NCBI GenBank assembly: GCA_036986135.1
Contig: BTQZ01000001.1
Location: 1-64,000, forward strand
Length of the DNA stretch: 64,000 nt
DNA from: JADFRG01 sp036986135
Lineage (GTDB): Bacteria; Chloroflexota; Anaerolineae; Anaerolineales; E44-bin32
Direction of reading: 5' to 3'
Part shown: piece by piece, positions 18,288-26,895 of the stretch
Layout of the letters: the number at the start of each line of letters is the position of its first letter
Numbering within the stretch: position 1 is the first letter of the stretch
Notes under the pieces: model-generated
What the model saw: only the letters and a program-made list of their open reading frames with translations
What the model was told of the DNA's origin: nothing
The model's database searches: none
Position numbers and translations under genes: made by a program

Positions 18288-19169
18288 TTGGATGATTGGA
18301 GCGGGGCGGTGATCTTGGTCACTGGAGCGGCCGGCAAGACTGGCCGGGCGGTGATTCGAGCCTTGGTTGCACGGGGAGAACCGGTTCGAGCTCTGGTTCG
18401 TCGACCCGCACAACTCGACCAGGCCAAGGCGATTGGAGCCATCGAGGTTGAAATTGGCGACCTCCTGGATACGAACTCTCTCGAACCCATCTTCGCCGGC
18501 ATGCGCGCGGTGTACCACATCGGTCCCAATGCCCACCCGGCAGAGGCCGAGATCGGCCGCAATGCGATCTCGGTCGCTAGAGCGGCAGAGATACCCCACT
18601 TCGTGATGCACTCGGTGCTTCATCCTCAGACACAGGCCATGCCGCATCATTGGAGCAAGCTCTTGATTGAGGAGCAGCTGATCGATTCGGAGATGGGATT
18701 CACCATTCTCCAGCCAGCAAGCTACATGCAAAACGTGCGCGGCGTATGGGCCTCGGTCGTGGAAGGGCGTTACCCGGTTCCGTATCCTACCGACGTTCGA
18801 TTCAGCCCGGTCGACTTGAGGGACGTGGCGCATTTGGCGGCGGAAGTCCTCAGCGCGCCGGGCCATGAAGGAGCGATCTACGAACTAGCCGGCCCGGAGC
18901 TTCTGACGCCGGCGCAGATGGCGCGTCGGATGAGCGAGGCATTTGGGATGCTCGTGGAGGCCATGGAGATCTCACGCGATCGGTGGCGGCGAGAGGCTGA
19001 GTTGGATCCGGATCGCGCCGATATCTTGCTTACCATGTTTGAGTACTATGCCGAACACGGTTTCTGGGGGAACCCGCGCGTGCTGGCGGGCCTTCTGGGT
19101 CGGGAACCAACGACCTTTGCTCAGTATCTTCAAAGATTGGTCAGGGAGGGTAAGCACAATGACGGATGA
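18288..19169 (+). CDS. NmrA-like NAD(P)-binding protein
   Basis: This protein of up to 293 residues is an atypical short-chain dehydrogenase. It has the Rossmann motif ILVTGAAGKTG at the N-terminus, DLLDTNSL, and an HSVLHPQ region. It begins at TTG 18288 or, better by ribosome-binding site (GGAG at 18298) and family pattern, at GTG 18309. NmrA-like proteins act as redox sensors or quinone/enone reductases. Its end overlaps the next start by 11 bases, so it is translated with the amidohydrolase. Confidence 0.82.
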   Translation: MDDWSGAVILVTGAAGKTGRAVIRALVARGEPVRALVRRPAQLDQAKAIGAIEVEIGDLLDTNSLEPIFAGMRAVYHIGPNAHPAEAEIGRNAISVARAAEIPHFVMHSVLHPQTQAMPHHWSKLLIEEQLIDSEMGFTILQPASYMQNVRGVWASVVEGRYPVPYPTDVRFSPVDLRDVAHLAAEVLSAPGHEGAIYELAGPELLTPAQMARRMSEAFGMLVEAMEISRDRWRREAELDPDRADILLTMFEYYAEHGFWGNPRVLAGLLGREPTTFAQYLQRLVREGKHNDG

Positions 19170-20376
19170 GTTGGATCTTCTCGTCAAGGCCTGTCGTCTC
19201 CGTGGCAGAGGTGAGGAGACGGTCGACATCGGAATACGCGGGGGAATGATTCACGCTATTGAGGGAGATATCGAAGGTCCTGCTCGAACAACGATCGTGG
19301 CGCAGGGAAATCTGGCGACCGAATCCTTCGTAAACCCTCATCTTCATTTGGACAAAGTTTTCACCCTGACCATGCTCGACGACGCAGCCATGCGCGACTA
19401 CCACGGTGACTCGATGGGTAAGGCCATGACCGCCATCGAACAAGCGTCCCGGGTCAAGGAGAATTACGAGCAGAGCTGGATCCTAGAGAACGTGCGCACC
19501 GCCCTGCGCTGGGCGGCGATGAATGGGAACACGCACATTCGGGCCTTTGCCGATGTCGACACCAAGGCAAAATTGGAGGGAGTGAAGGCGCTCATCCAGG
19601 CCCGTGAGGAATTCAGGGGTACGGTCGAACTGCAGGTCGTGGCATTCCCGCAGGATGGAGTCGTCCGTGATCCGGGGGCTGCGGAGTTGATCCGCGCGGC
19701 CATGGAACTAGGGGCGGACCTGGTGGGCGGGATCCCGTGGATCGAGTACTCCGATAAGGACGCCAGGAGCCACATCGACCAGATGTTTGCCATCGCCGTG
19801 GAGTTTGAGGCCGGGATCTCGATGCTGGTGGACGACGCAGGGGATCCCGGGCTGCGCACGCTGGAAATGATGGCGATCAAGACCCTGGAAACCAGCTGGC
19901 AGGGCAGAGTGCTTGCTCACCACGCCCGCGCCATGGCGCTCTATCCCAAGCCTTACTTTCAGAAGCTGGCGGCGCTGCTGGCGAAGGCCAAGATCGCGGT
20001 CGTATCCGATCCACATACTGGGCCGCTGCATGCCCGCGTGAAGGAGCTTAGACAGGAGAAAGTCGTGGTCTGCCTGGGGCAGGACGATATCTCGGATGCC
20101 TACTATCCCTATGGCCAAAACAACATGCTTGAGGTGGCGTTCTTGGCCTCCCACCTGTTGTGGATGACGACCCGGGAGGACATGGAGGTTCTGTACGACA
20201 TGGTCACGGTCGACGCGGCCGCCGCCATGGGGATCGAAGGGCACACATTACAGGTCGGCTCACCTGCTAATTTGGCAGTGCTCCGGCAGCCGGATGTGCT
20301 TGGCGCGCTACGCTTTCACCAGCCGCCAATGGCGATCATCGTCGGCGGCAAGCTGCTCGAGGATCTGAGCGATTAA
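19159..20376 (+). CDS. Cytosine-deaminase-like amidohydrolase
   Basis: ATG 19159 has a strong GGGAGGG site at 19144-19150; the product is 405 residues. Metal and catalytic features of the CodA branch are visible: NPHLHLDKVF near residue 57, an AHHARAM His near 250, and the Asp in GQDDISDAYYPYG near 313. Members deaminate cytosine, isoguanine or creatinine, or cut N-alkyl triazines. With an NCS2 nucleobase permease 1.5 kb away and a molybdenum hydroxylase in the operon, a pyrimidine or related ring is a sensible substrate. Confidence 0.88.
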   Translation: MTDELDLLVKACRLRGRGEETVDIGIRGGMIHAIEGDIEGPARTTIVAQGNLATESFVNPHLHLDKVFTLTMLDDAAMRDYHGDSMGKAMTAIEQASRVKENYEQSWILENVRTALRWAAMNGNTHIRAFADVDTKAKLEGVKALIQAREEFRGTVELQVVAFPQDGVVRDPGAAELIRAAMELGADLVGGIPWIEYSDKDARSHIDQMFAIAVEFEAGISMLVDDAGDPGLRTLEMMAIKTLETSWQGRVLAHHARAMALYPKPYFQKLAALLAKAKIAVVSDPHTGPLHARVKELRQEKVVVCLGQDDISDAYYPYGQNNMLEVAFLASHLLWMTTREDMEVLYDMVTVDAAAAMGIEGHTLQVGSPANLAVLRQPDVLGALRFHQPPMAIIVGGKLLEDLSD

Positions 20377-20383
20377 GCATTCC

Positions 20384-21262
20384 ATGGTCCGCCTGAACGG
20401 CGAACTGATTGCCCCAAGGGCGCGCGAGTGGTTGGCCTCGGCCAGAGAGCCTCGAATCCACAGCCTGTACCGACAATCGGTCAATCTCATCGACACACGG
20501 CAGGGTCTATTGTCGGTGGTGTTGCCGGGCGTCGGCCCAGGCCCATTTGCCGTCGTAGCCGCGCCGGAGGATGACTCTTTCGCAGGATTCAGCACACTGG
20601 ATGTTCAGAGACCGATTGTGATTCGTGGCCGCCGTATCCAACTCGGAAATATCGAGGTCGAAGCGGCGAACGCGGTGGAATGGCGGCCCAGGCCGGACTG
20701 GCGGCGACTCGGTGAAGAGTTGAATGAAGCCCGGGTTTCGCAGCTCGCGGCGTTGCTCCGCCGGCACGCCCCGCCGGACAGTTTCGCACCGCTGGCGGAT
20801 AGCACAATGCCTGAGCCCGATCAGACGTTCCAGTCGAAAGCCCTGCGTGCGGCAGCCGATCCGGCCAACGCGCTTCGGTACAGCCTGGCGCGCGGCGACC
20901 TCGGGGAGGCGGTGAAGGCCGCCAAGCGGCTGGCAGGATTAGGAGGGGGCGTGACACCTTCGGGGGATGATTATCTGCAGGGCGCCGTCCATGCGCTCTG
21001 GTCGAGATTGAACGAGGAGCGTGCCAGACGCATGGGGGATGCGATTGTGGACGAGGCCGCCCCGCGCACCAACGCCATCTCCGGCGAGTGGCTCAGAGCC
21101 GCAGCTCGAGGAGAAGCTGGGGAGGATTGGCATCTCCTGACACGGGCGCTGGCGTCGAACCGGGCGGTGGAGGAGGTGGTCATCCGGCTGATCCATCGTG
21201 GACACACTTCCGGAGCGGATGCCCTGGCTGGATTTCTGGCCATCTTCTCGGCGCCGGGCTGA
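20384..21262 (+). CDS. ylbF: DUF2877 protein, YlbF/AllH-like carbamoyltransferase subunit
   Basis: This 292-residue protein has the DUF2877 signature GGGVTPSGDDYLQGAVHAL near residues 187-205 and the later RTNAISGEWLRAAARGEAGE and GHTSGADALAGF stretches. It is the third subunit type of the E. coli oxamate carbamoyltransferase (YlbF/AllH). It lies 7 bases after the amidohydrolase but 6.4 kb from the other two subunits, at the end of the operon. This separation supports the view that the genes between belong to the same pathway. Confidence 0.9.
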   Translation: MVRLNGELIAPRAREWLASAREPRIHSLYRQSVNLIDTRQGLLSVVLPGVGPGPFAVVAAPEDDSFAGFSTLDVQRPIVIRGRRIQLGNIEVEAANAVEWRPRPDWRRLGEELNEARVSQLAALLRRHAPPDSFAPLADSTMPEPDQTFQSKALRAAADPANALRYSLARGDLGEAVKAAKRLAGLGGGVTPSGDDYLQGAVHALWSRLNEERARRMGDAIVDEAAPRTNAISGEWLRAAARGEAGEDWHLLTRALASNRAVEEVVIRLIHRGHTSGADALAGFLAIFSAPG

Positions 21263-21356
21263 CGGATCTCCACTCACACGCGAGATCAAGATATTTCGCG
21301 CGGGCAAACCACGGGCTCTGAGACTCCGATTCTTCAGTCACCAGCGCTTAGGAATC

Positions 21357-21382
21357 AAAAGAGCGGCCTGTGTGGACCGCTC
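21357..21382 (-). terminator. Terminator after the small minus-strand gene
   Basis: Read on the minus strand, GAGCGG and CCGCTC (21361-21382) form a hairpin followed by TTTT. It lies 26 bases after the stop of the gene at 21408-21641 and supports that gene being real. Confidence 0.6.
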
Positions 21383-21407
21383 CGAGATCACGTGTGAGAT
21401 CTACGAA

Positions 21408-21641
21408 CTACCGGTAATTGATCCTAACTGGAACGGGGCTCGGCTCCAGTTTGCCATCGGGTCTCTGTTTTTCGCGCATAACCTGGAGCGTCTCGTCATC
21501 TGGAACAAAAGGATAGGAAGTCAGCCGAAGTACGCTGAGCGGTCTCTTCGGTTGCTTGTGGATTTGGACCAGCATGTCCACTAAACCCCAGACGAAGCCG
21601 GCGATCAATAAAGAGTAGATTGCGTATCCCAAAATCACCAT
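21408..21641 (-). CDS. Small membrane-anchored hypothetical protein
   Basis: This 77-residue protein starts with one membrane segment (residues 2-25, beginning MVILGYAIYSLLIAGF) and continues with a basic, Pro-rich soluble tail. An AAGGA site sits ahead of the ATG, and a terminator follows. The region upstream (21660-21760) is AT-rich and probably carries its promoter. No family is recognised. Confidence 0.6.
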   Translation of the reverse strand: MVILGYAIYSLLIAGFVWGLVDMLVQIHKQPKRPLSVLRLTSYPFVPDDETLQVMREKQRPDGKLEPSPVPVRINYR

Positions 21642-21789
21642 CGTTAGTTCCTTTCCGGCTTCCCTGTCCGGTCGCTTGTAATACTTAGATCGATTATTGC
21701 ACCTAACTCTTACATTCCGGTTAATCTGTAAGCCGTGTGTAAGATGATAGTACTTAGAATATGAGCGCTATTTCAAGCGCATTTAACGC

Positions 21790-21820
21790 AAAAGAGACGG
21801 GCAATTTGCCCGTCTCTTTT
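21790..21820. terminator. Strong bidirectional terminator
   Basis: A perfect 13-bp stem (AAAAGAGACGGGC with GCCCGTCTCTTTT) and a 5-base loop give T runs on both strands. It lies 20 bases after the NCS2 permease stop, and ends that minus-strand transcript. Confidence 0.9.
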
Positions 21821-21839
21821 GATGACGATTCTTGTAAAC

Positions 21840-23240
21840 TCAGTCTGCTGCTGCGGTGGCTGCTTCCGCGATCTGAGCTCTCTCCGGTGGAGCAAAAATC
21901 ACGAAGATCAAATTCATCAGAATGCCCAGGACTGCAGCCGTGGCGATCGCAGGCAGGCCGTTGGGGAAGACCTCTCCGACCGTAACGGGGATGAATCCGC
22001 CCTCAAAGCCGATGTTCCCGCCGATGCCGATCACCATGATGGTGGCGCCTACCGCCAGGTTGCGCGGGTTGAACATGCTGACGTGATGCTCCTGCATAAG
22101 CGCAAAGCCCTGCATCCCGATCACGCCAAACAGATAGACCGCCAACCCGCCAGTGACGGCCAGCGGCACTGCCGCAACGAGTGCAGCCAGCTTCCCCACG
22201 AAGGCCAGCAGTATGGCGACGACGCCCGCCATCATCAACGCGGGCCCGGAGTAGTTCCGCGTGATAGCCATCAGTGAGTTGTTCTCGCCGTAGTTCGTGC
22301 CTGCGGTCGCGCCCAGCAAGCCGTTGATGGCATCACCGATACCGTCGAAGACCAGATTCCATCCAATGTACTTGTCGAGGTGGGACTTCTCCCGATGCAA
22401 TTCCTCGGCGAAGCGATCCACATAGAGGCTGATCTGATACAGGTGGGCGGTGGATTCGGGGATGGTGGCGATGGCCATTATCGAGATGCTCGCGATGGCC
22501 GTGACCACGAACGCGCCGGTAAAGATCGGGAACGTGATTGTTGGAAGCACGAACCAATCTGCTTGCTGTACCGCACCCCAGGCGATCGATTCTGGGTCGA
22601 CCACGGCCGCCAGCAAGAAGCCAAAGATGGCGCCCAGCAGGATCGGCAGCATCCCGGCAAAGCCACGGCCTTGCAGGTATACCGAGAACAAAACGGTCAC
22701 GAACAGCACGGTCACCGCGATTGCCAGGTTGGCCTGCGCCATACCCAGAGCGGCGAAGGCCAGTCCAAAGCCGATGATGGCAGCTACAGAGCCGGTCACC
22801 ACAGGCGGCAGGACCGTGTCTACCGCGTCCTTGCCAACCCGCCGGATGATGAACCCGACCAAGATGTTGAGTACACCGGTTACGACGATGCCGGCCTGCA
22901 TGGTGCTGATTACTTCATTCGGAAGCGGTACGCCGAATGCCGGAATATCGCCAGTCATCAGCACCGCCACGCCCAGGTAAGCCGCGATGTAGCTAAAGCT
23001 CGACCCGTAGAAGAGTGGTATGAAAGTGCCGATTCGGTTCCTCGATAGGAGCAGAGCGACGATGGTGGAGATACCCGAAGCCAGAAGCACCGTGCCGATG
23101 TGGAAGCCCGTAAAGGCCGCCACGAACACCGTGGCCGGGAACATGGTCAGCACATGCTGGATGCCTAACAGGATTAACTTGCCTGCTGGGGGCGTATCGT
23201 TGGGCAGATACCCGTCGATGCTTTTTGTCTCGGTTGTCAT
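21840..23240 (-). CDS. NCS2-family nucleobase permease (uracil/xanthine type)
   Basis: This 466-residue protein has 12-14 hydrophobic segments and the NCS2 pattern: GIQHVLTMFPAT at the N-terminus, AGTNYGENNSLMAITR near residue 317 and IGGNIGFEGGF near 418. NCS2 proteins take up uracil, xanthine, uric acid or adenine with protons or sodium. The AGTNYGENN stretch is closest to the uracil branch as I know it. It has a GGAGGA site before the ATG, a structured leader upstream, and a strong terminator downstream. It would supply substrate to the neighbouring catabolic operon, which ends 0.6 kb away on the other strand. Confidence 0.92.
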   Translation of the reverse strand: MTTETKSIDGYLPNDTPPAGKLILLGIQHVLTMFPATVFVAAFTGFHIGTVLLASGISTIVALLLSRNRIGTFIPLFYGSSFSYIAAYLGVAVLMTGDIPAFGVPLPNEVISTMQAGIVVTGVLNILVGFIIRRVGKDAVDTVLPPVVTGSVAAIIGFGLAFAALGMAQANLAIAVTVLFVTVLFSVYLQGRGFAGMLPILLGAIFGFLLAAVVDPESIAWGAVQQADWFVLPTITFPIFTGAFVVTAIASISIMAIATIPESTAHLYQISLYVDRFAEELHREKSHLDKYIGWNLVFDGIGDAINGLLGATAGTNYGENNSLMAITRNYSGPALMMAGVVAILLAFVGKLAALVAAVPLAVTGGLAVYLFGVIGMQGFALMQEHHVSMFNPRNLAVGATIMVIGIGGNIGFEGGFIPVTVGEVFPNGLPAIATAAVLGILMNLIFVIFAPPERAQIAEAATAAAD

Positions 23241-23420
23241 AAATATTTCCTCCTGTGTGCATGAGATCAGAATGCTCGCGTAGCGAGCCCGGTGACCCCC
23301 ACCTAACCAAGTTGTTTTCTAGCGCACCTCCTTTCGACAAGAAAAGAGCCCCCGCTATTGCGGAGGCAGCAATTCAACATGCTGCTCTCTCATAACTTCA
23401 ACCGAAAAAATAAGGAGGCT
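23241..23420 (-). promoter_or_regulatory. Structured 5' leader of the NCS2 permease with attenuator-like terminator
   Basis: On the minus strand an intrinsic terminator (GCCTCCGC-AATA-GCGGGGGC then TCTTTTC, 23342-23367) lies about 100 bases before the permease start. Just upstream, GCAGC and GCTGC can pair, using part of the terminator 5' arm. A 12-codon reading frame (ATG near 23394) ends with a TAG in the terminator loop. Downstream are hairpins GGTG/CACC and GCTCGC-TAC-GCGAGC (23274-23288). I could not match it to a known riboswitch class. It may instead simply end the adenosylhomocysteinase-like transcript. Confidence 0.45.
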
Positions 23421-23813
23421 ATCTTTCTCGCAGACCGCGTATACAGGGTCGCTTTTCCGCATATTGGGCCTGATACAAAGGAGACAACACTCCGAAGCGT
23501 ACAAGGTGACGAATGTGAAAGATTGCACAAACTCCCGTACGAGGTCGTGACTCGCGGCGGCCGACCCTTTGATTTACGGTGGACCGGGTATTCGGAAAGG
23601 ACCGCGAGTCGGACAGCTTAGCTCAGAGGAAATGTGTGCGCGAAGCCGGCTGCACGTTCCTAATGTGCTGCAAGCTGGATACTTTATGTCAACTAATGAT
23701 TCGGGCACGTTCATCTTTGCCAGAGCGAGGCGGCGTAAAATGTGTTGGGGGTTGCCGGATCACCGAAAGCGGTTTGGACGAGGTGTGGCGGGCTATCCTT
23801 TCCTTTGGCAGAT
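23421..23813. other. Long gene-free stretch
   Basis: About 390 bases between the permease leader and the adenosylhomocysteinase-like stop. Short open frames exist but have poor composition and no ribosome-binding sites. It may contain the permease promoter on the minus strand. I see nothing else. Confidence 0.4.
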
Positions 23814-25001
23814 TTACAGGGGTGCTCTCACCAAGTCCAGATAGGCAGTGGCTACTTTGGCATCAATTCCGGGCGGAACGGGCACAACGCAGTGTTGGGG
23901 GCCTACTTGCCTACGGGCGACGGCTTCTAAACAGCGTGCTTGCAGGGTGAATCCCAGATCCATCGATTCAATCGAGTTGCCAAGCGGCCTGGGGCCTGCC
24001 AGGTTGACCATGTGTCCGCGTGCGAGAAGGTGGACACGTCGCTTGTCCTTCAGCAGCCAGGTGGTGATTTCATCGTCGTAGGCGATGACTTCTTCGATTT
24101 GGCCGGATGCCTCGATGCCCGCCACGTCAATCTCCTGCGGGAAATGGCCGATATTGGCGAGCACTACATCATCCTTAAGATGGGCCAGGTCGGCGGCGGT
24201 GAGAACATTCTGGGCACCGGTGGCGGTTATGAGCACATCGGCACTGGCAATGGCCTGCGGGCGCTCCGGAGTGAGAAAGCCATCAAGATGAGCTTGTAGG
24301 GTGGCAACAGGGTCGGTATCGACCACTGTGACCACACTGTAGGCATTACGGAAGTGGGCCGCTACGCCCCTGCCGCAAGATCCATAACCAATAATCGTGA
24401 CGCGGCGGCCGTTGGTAACGCGGTTGGTAAAGCGCATGATGCTCTCCACTGTGCTCTGCCCAACGGCGTGGTGGTTCTCGGCAAACTGTTTGATGGGGCT
24501 GTCGTTGATGACCAGAACCGGTTTTTGAATTTGCTCGCGCAAGGGTGCAAGACGCATTCGACCGGATGTCGTCTCTTCGGTGCCGCCTAGGAGTCCATCA
24601 TAGGGACGGTCAATGTAGCGCGTGAAGAGATCGCCTCCGTTGTCGAGCAGCAAATCGGGCTGGCCGGCGATAATCTGGTCGAGGAAGGCGGCATGAACGG
24701 TAGCGTCTTTGGTCTGATGGCCGATGATGGTGATGCCACGAGCCTTCAGGTAGGCTGCCGTTTCGGGTTGGGTGCTGTTGAGGTTTCCGGTGGCGACTAT
24801 CTTGGCCCCACCCTGTTGGAGTGTGACAATTAGCGCGGCGGTCTTCGGCTCAAGGTGAATGGACACGCCGATAGTGAGACCAGCAAACGGTTGCGTGTCG
24901 GCGAACTCGGCACGAGTTACCTGTAACAGGCGACAACTACTGTCCACCCAGCTGAGACGGGTACCAGAGGCGGAACTATTATCAGCTAAAGTGGCACTCA
25001 C
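23814..25001 (-). CDS. Divergent adenosylhomocysteinase paralogue
   Basis: This 395-residue protein starts at GTG with a strong GAGGAGGAG site. It is clearly SAH-hydrolase-like: GGTEETTSGRMRL (E143), VINDSPIKQ (K171), NAD motif VTIIGYGSCGRG (201-212) and ANIGHFPQEID with the catalytic His. It departs from the family at other key places. The Asp four residues after the Lys is Glu175, the nearby conserved Cys is Val180, and the C-terminal Lys-Tyr tail that caps NAD is missing. So it probably binds NAD but may use a different adenosine or nucleoside conjugate. It lies upstream of the NCS2 permease on the same strand. Confidence 0.85.
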   Translation of the reverse strand: MSATLADNSSASGTRLSWVDSSCRLLQVTRAEFADTQPFAGLTIGVSIHLEPKTAALIVTLQQGGAKIVATGNLNSTQPETAAYLKARGITIIGHQTKDATVHAAFLDQIIAGQPDLLLDNGGDLFTRYIDRPYDGLLGGTEETTSGRMRLAPLREQIQKPVLVINDSPIKQFAENHHAVGQSTVESIMRFTNRVTNGRRVTIIGYGSCGRGVAAHFRNAYSVVTVVDTDPVATLQAHLDGFLTPERPQAIASADVLITATGAQNVLTAADLAHLKDDVVLANIGHFPQEIDVAGIEASGQIEEVIAYDDEITTWLLKDKRRVHLLARGHMVNLAGPRPLGNSIESMDLGFTLQARCLEAVARRQVGPQHCVVPVPPGIDAKVATAYLDLVRAPL

Positions 25002-25177
25002 TTTCTCCTCCTCACGGAAAGTTCAAAAGGCACTCCTGGATTTTCGCTAATTTCTGCTACCTCTTGTCAGTTTTGGCGAAACCGCAGTTTCTATTTGCGC
25101 TGCGTGGCTCGCCGAGAGTCAGTTTGTCAAAGCATACAAGTAGGATCTGCCCAATGGGTAGCGAGGATTACCGTTTC

Positions 25178-26839
25178 TCAAGCTGACATGAGCGGTGTTC
25201 GCGGGATTGCATCCTCCTTCGGCTGGATCTGGCTCATAGCATACTCGGCTAGTGCAGTGATAGTCAGGCTGGGGTTCAAGCCGGGATTACCAGGCATGAC
25301 CGAGCCATCCACCACATAGAGCCCGGGGTAGTTGTGCACCTGAAAGTCCAGGCCAATCACGCCTTGCATATCGTCGCGGCCGAAGGGTGCGCCACCCATC
25401 AGGTGGGCCGTGATGGGATAATTGAATAGGCTATCCATGAACGTGGACGCCGGGATGCCATTAATGTTGCTGGCAAAGTGGCGCGTGATGGTGTTGCTGA
25501 TCACAGGGGGCTTTGGTAGTTGCTGACCTTCCTCTGGGGAGAACATCAATCCTTTGCGGAACAGCGTGAACAGGTTGCGACCCATACGCATACGGAGCAG
25601 CTCTTCAACAGGCTGCATCATTAGCAAAATAGTGGTATAGCGTGCCCAGCGAGAAAAAAACCTGGCGTAAAAGAAATCTGCGGGATGGCGGATTATTTCC
25701 CATAGAGTCTGAAAAATACGGACGGGGACGCGCTTACCATCCACCAGGGGCGCGCCCATATTACGAAGTAGGGAAGAACCGTCGGAAAAGCGTACAGGCT
25801 CGACGTACGTCTCCTCGTCCGCGCGGATAACGGAGCCAATGGCGATTCCTTTCGAGTAGTCCGTATCCCGATCGCGGCTGGTGACAGCTTGCAGGTTCTC
25901 GCTGTTGGTCTGAACTCGATTACCCAGGCGATCCGAGAGGCGCGGCAGGGAACGGGTCTGATCTCGGCAGCGGAAGAGCAGTTGCTGGCTGCCGAGCGCT
26001 CCGGCGGCGACCACCACATTGCGTGCCCGAACCGACTTGTGCGACTTGAAAAACCAAGCAGTTGAACTGCGGTACTCGACCTCGTAACGGGCTCCATCCG
26101 AGCCTTCTTCTGCCAGGGGGCGGATGTTCCTGACCTCGGCCTCGGGAAGGATGCGTGCTCCCCATCTCTCAGCGAAGTACAGGTAATTCTTCGGCAGGGT
26201 ATTCTTGGCGTTGAAGCGGCAGCCGACCATGCAGCCACCACAGAAGTTGCATCCTGTGCGCCTCGGCCCCTCGCCGCCGAAGTAAGGATCGGGGACGGTA
26301 GCATTCTCCTCGCCGAAGAAAACGCCAACCTCGGTCGGGCGGAAGCTCCCCGCCGTGCCGCGCTCTCGGGCAATCTCGCGCATGACAGTATCTGCTTTCA
26401 ATAGTCGCGGATTGGTCGTCACACCAAGCATTCGCTTGGCAGTATCGTAATGTGGGCGCAGGATGGTCTTCCAATCTGCGAGGTGACGCCAACTTGGCCA
26501 TTCAAAGAGACGATCATCTGGCTCCATCAACACATTCGCATACATGAGGCTTCCCCCGCCGACTCCGCTGCCATGCAGAGCGATTGCGCCATTTAGAAAG
26601 GTCATTTCCCATGTACCGAAGCAACGCAATGCTGGGAACCATAGACTCTTCCATATGTTCCAATTGGTCTTGGGAAAGGCCTTGTCCTCGTAGCGCTTGC
26701 CGCGTTCCAGCACCAGGACGGAATACCCTTTCTCGGCCAGTCGCATAGCGGAAACACTGCCGCCAAAGCCAGAGCCGATCACCACAAAATCAAACACTTT
26801 TTCTGGATTAGCAATCTGGTGAGTATCCTTCGCGCGCAT
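25178..26839 (-). CDS. GMC-family (cholesterol-oxidase-like) flavoprotein oxidoreductase
   Basis: I take the ATG at 26839, with GGAGTGAGTGAG ahead, giving about 553 residues; a longer frame to 26965 only translates the upstream repeats. It has the FAD-binding FVVIGSGFGGSVSAMRLAEKG near the N-terminus, HGSGVGGGSLMYAN near residue 90, a Cys-rich GCNFCGGCMVGCRFNAKNT stretch near 200, and the C-terminal PGLYVVDGSVMPGNPGLNPS motif. The Cys-rich insert is typical of the bacterial sterol or alcohol oxidoreductase branch. It would oxidise an alcohol, possibly a sterol-like one, with FAD. It stands alone. Confidence 0.9.
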   Translation of the reverse strand: MRAKDTHQIANPEKVFDFVVIGSGFGGSVSAMRLAEKGYSVLVLERGKRYEDKAFPKTNWNIWKSLWFPALRCFGTWEMTFLNGAIALHGSGVGGGSLMYANVLMEPDDRLFEWPSWRHLADWKTILRPHYDTAKRMLGVTTNPRLLKADTVMREIARERGTAGSFRPTEVGVFFGEENATVPDPYFGGEGPRRTGCNFCGGCMVGCRFNAKNTLPKNYLYFAERWGARILPEAEVRNIRPLAEEGSDGARYEVEYRSSTAWFFKSHKSVRARNVVVAAGALGSQQLLFRCRDQTRSLPRLSDRLGNRVQTNSENLQAVTSRDRDTDYSKGIAIGSVIRADEETYVEPVRFSDGSSLLRNMGAPLVDGKRVPVRIFQTLWEIIRHPADFFYARFFSRWARYTTILLMMQPVEELLRMRMGRNLFTLFRKGLMFSPEEGQQLPKPPVISNTITRHFASNINGIPASTFMDSLFNYPITAHLMGGAPFGRDDMQGVIGLDFQVHNYPGLYVVDGSVMPGNPGLNPSLTITALAEYAMSQIQPKEDAIPRTPLMSA

Positions 26840-26895
26840 CTCACTCACTCCACTTTCCAATTCCGCTTTTGCTTCAGTGGCTCCAAGCTGCTTGC

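Noticed and set aside
22380..23048. 222-codon plus-strand frame
   Set aside because: It is antisense to the NCS2 permease, which has clear membrane segments and family motifs.
23270..23345. SAH riboswitch before the NCS2 permease
   Set aside because: GAGGTGCGCT and CGGGCTCG on the minus strand recall the SAH motif, but the P1 helix does not form and the distal GCGCTC pairing is missing.
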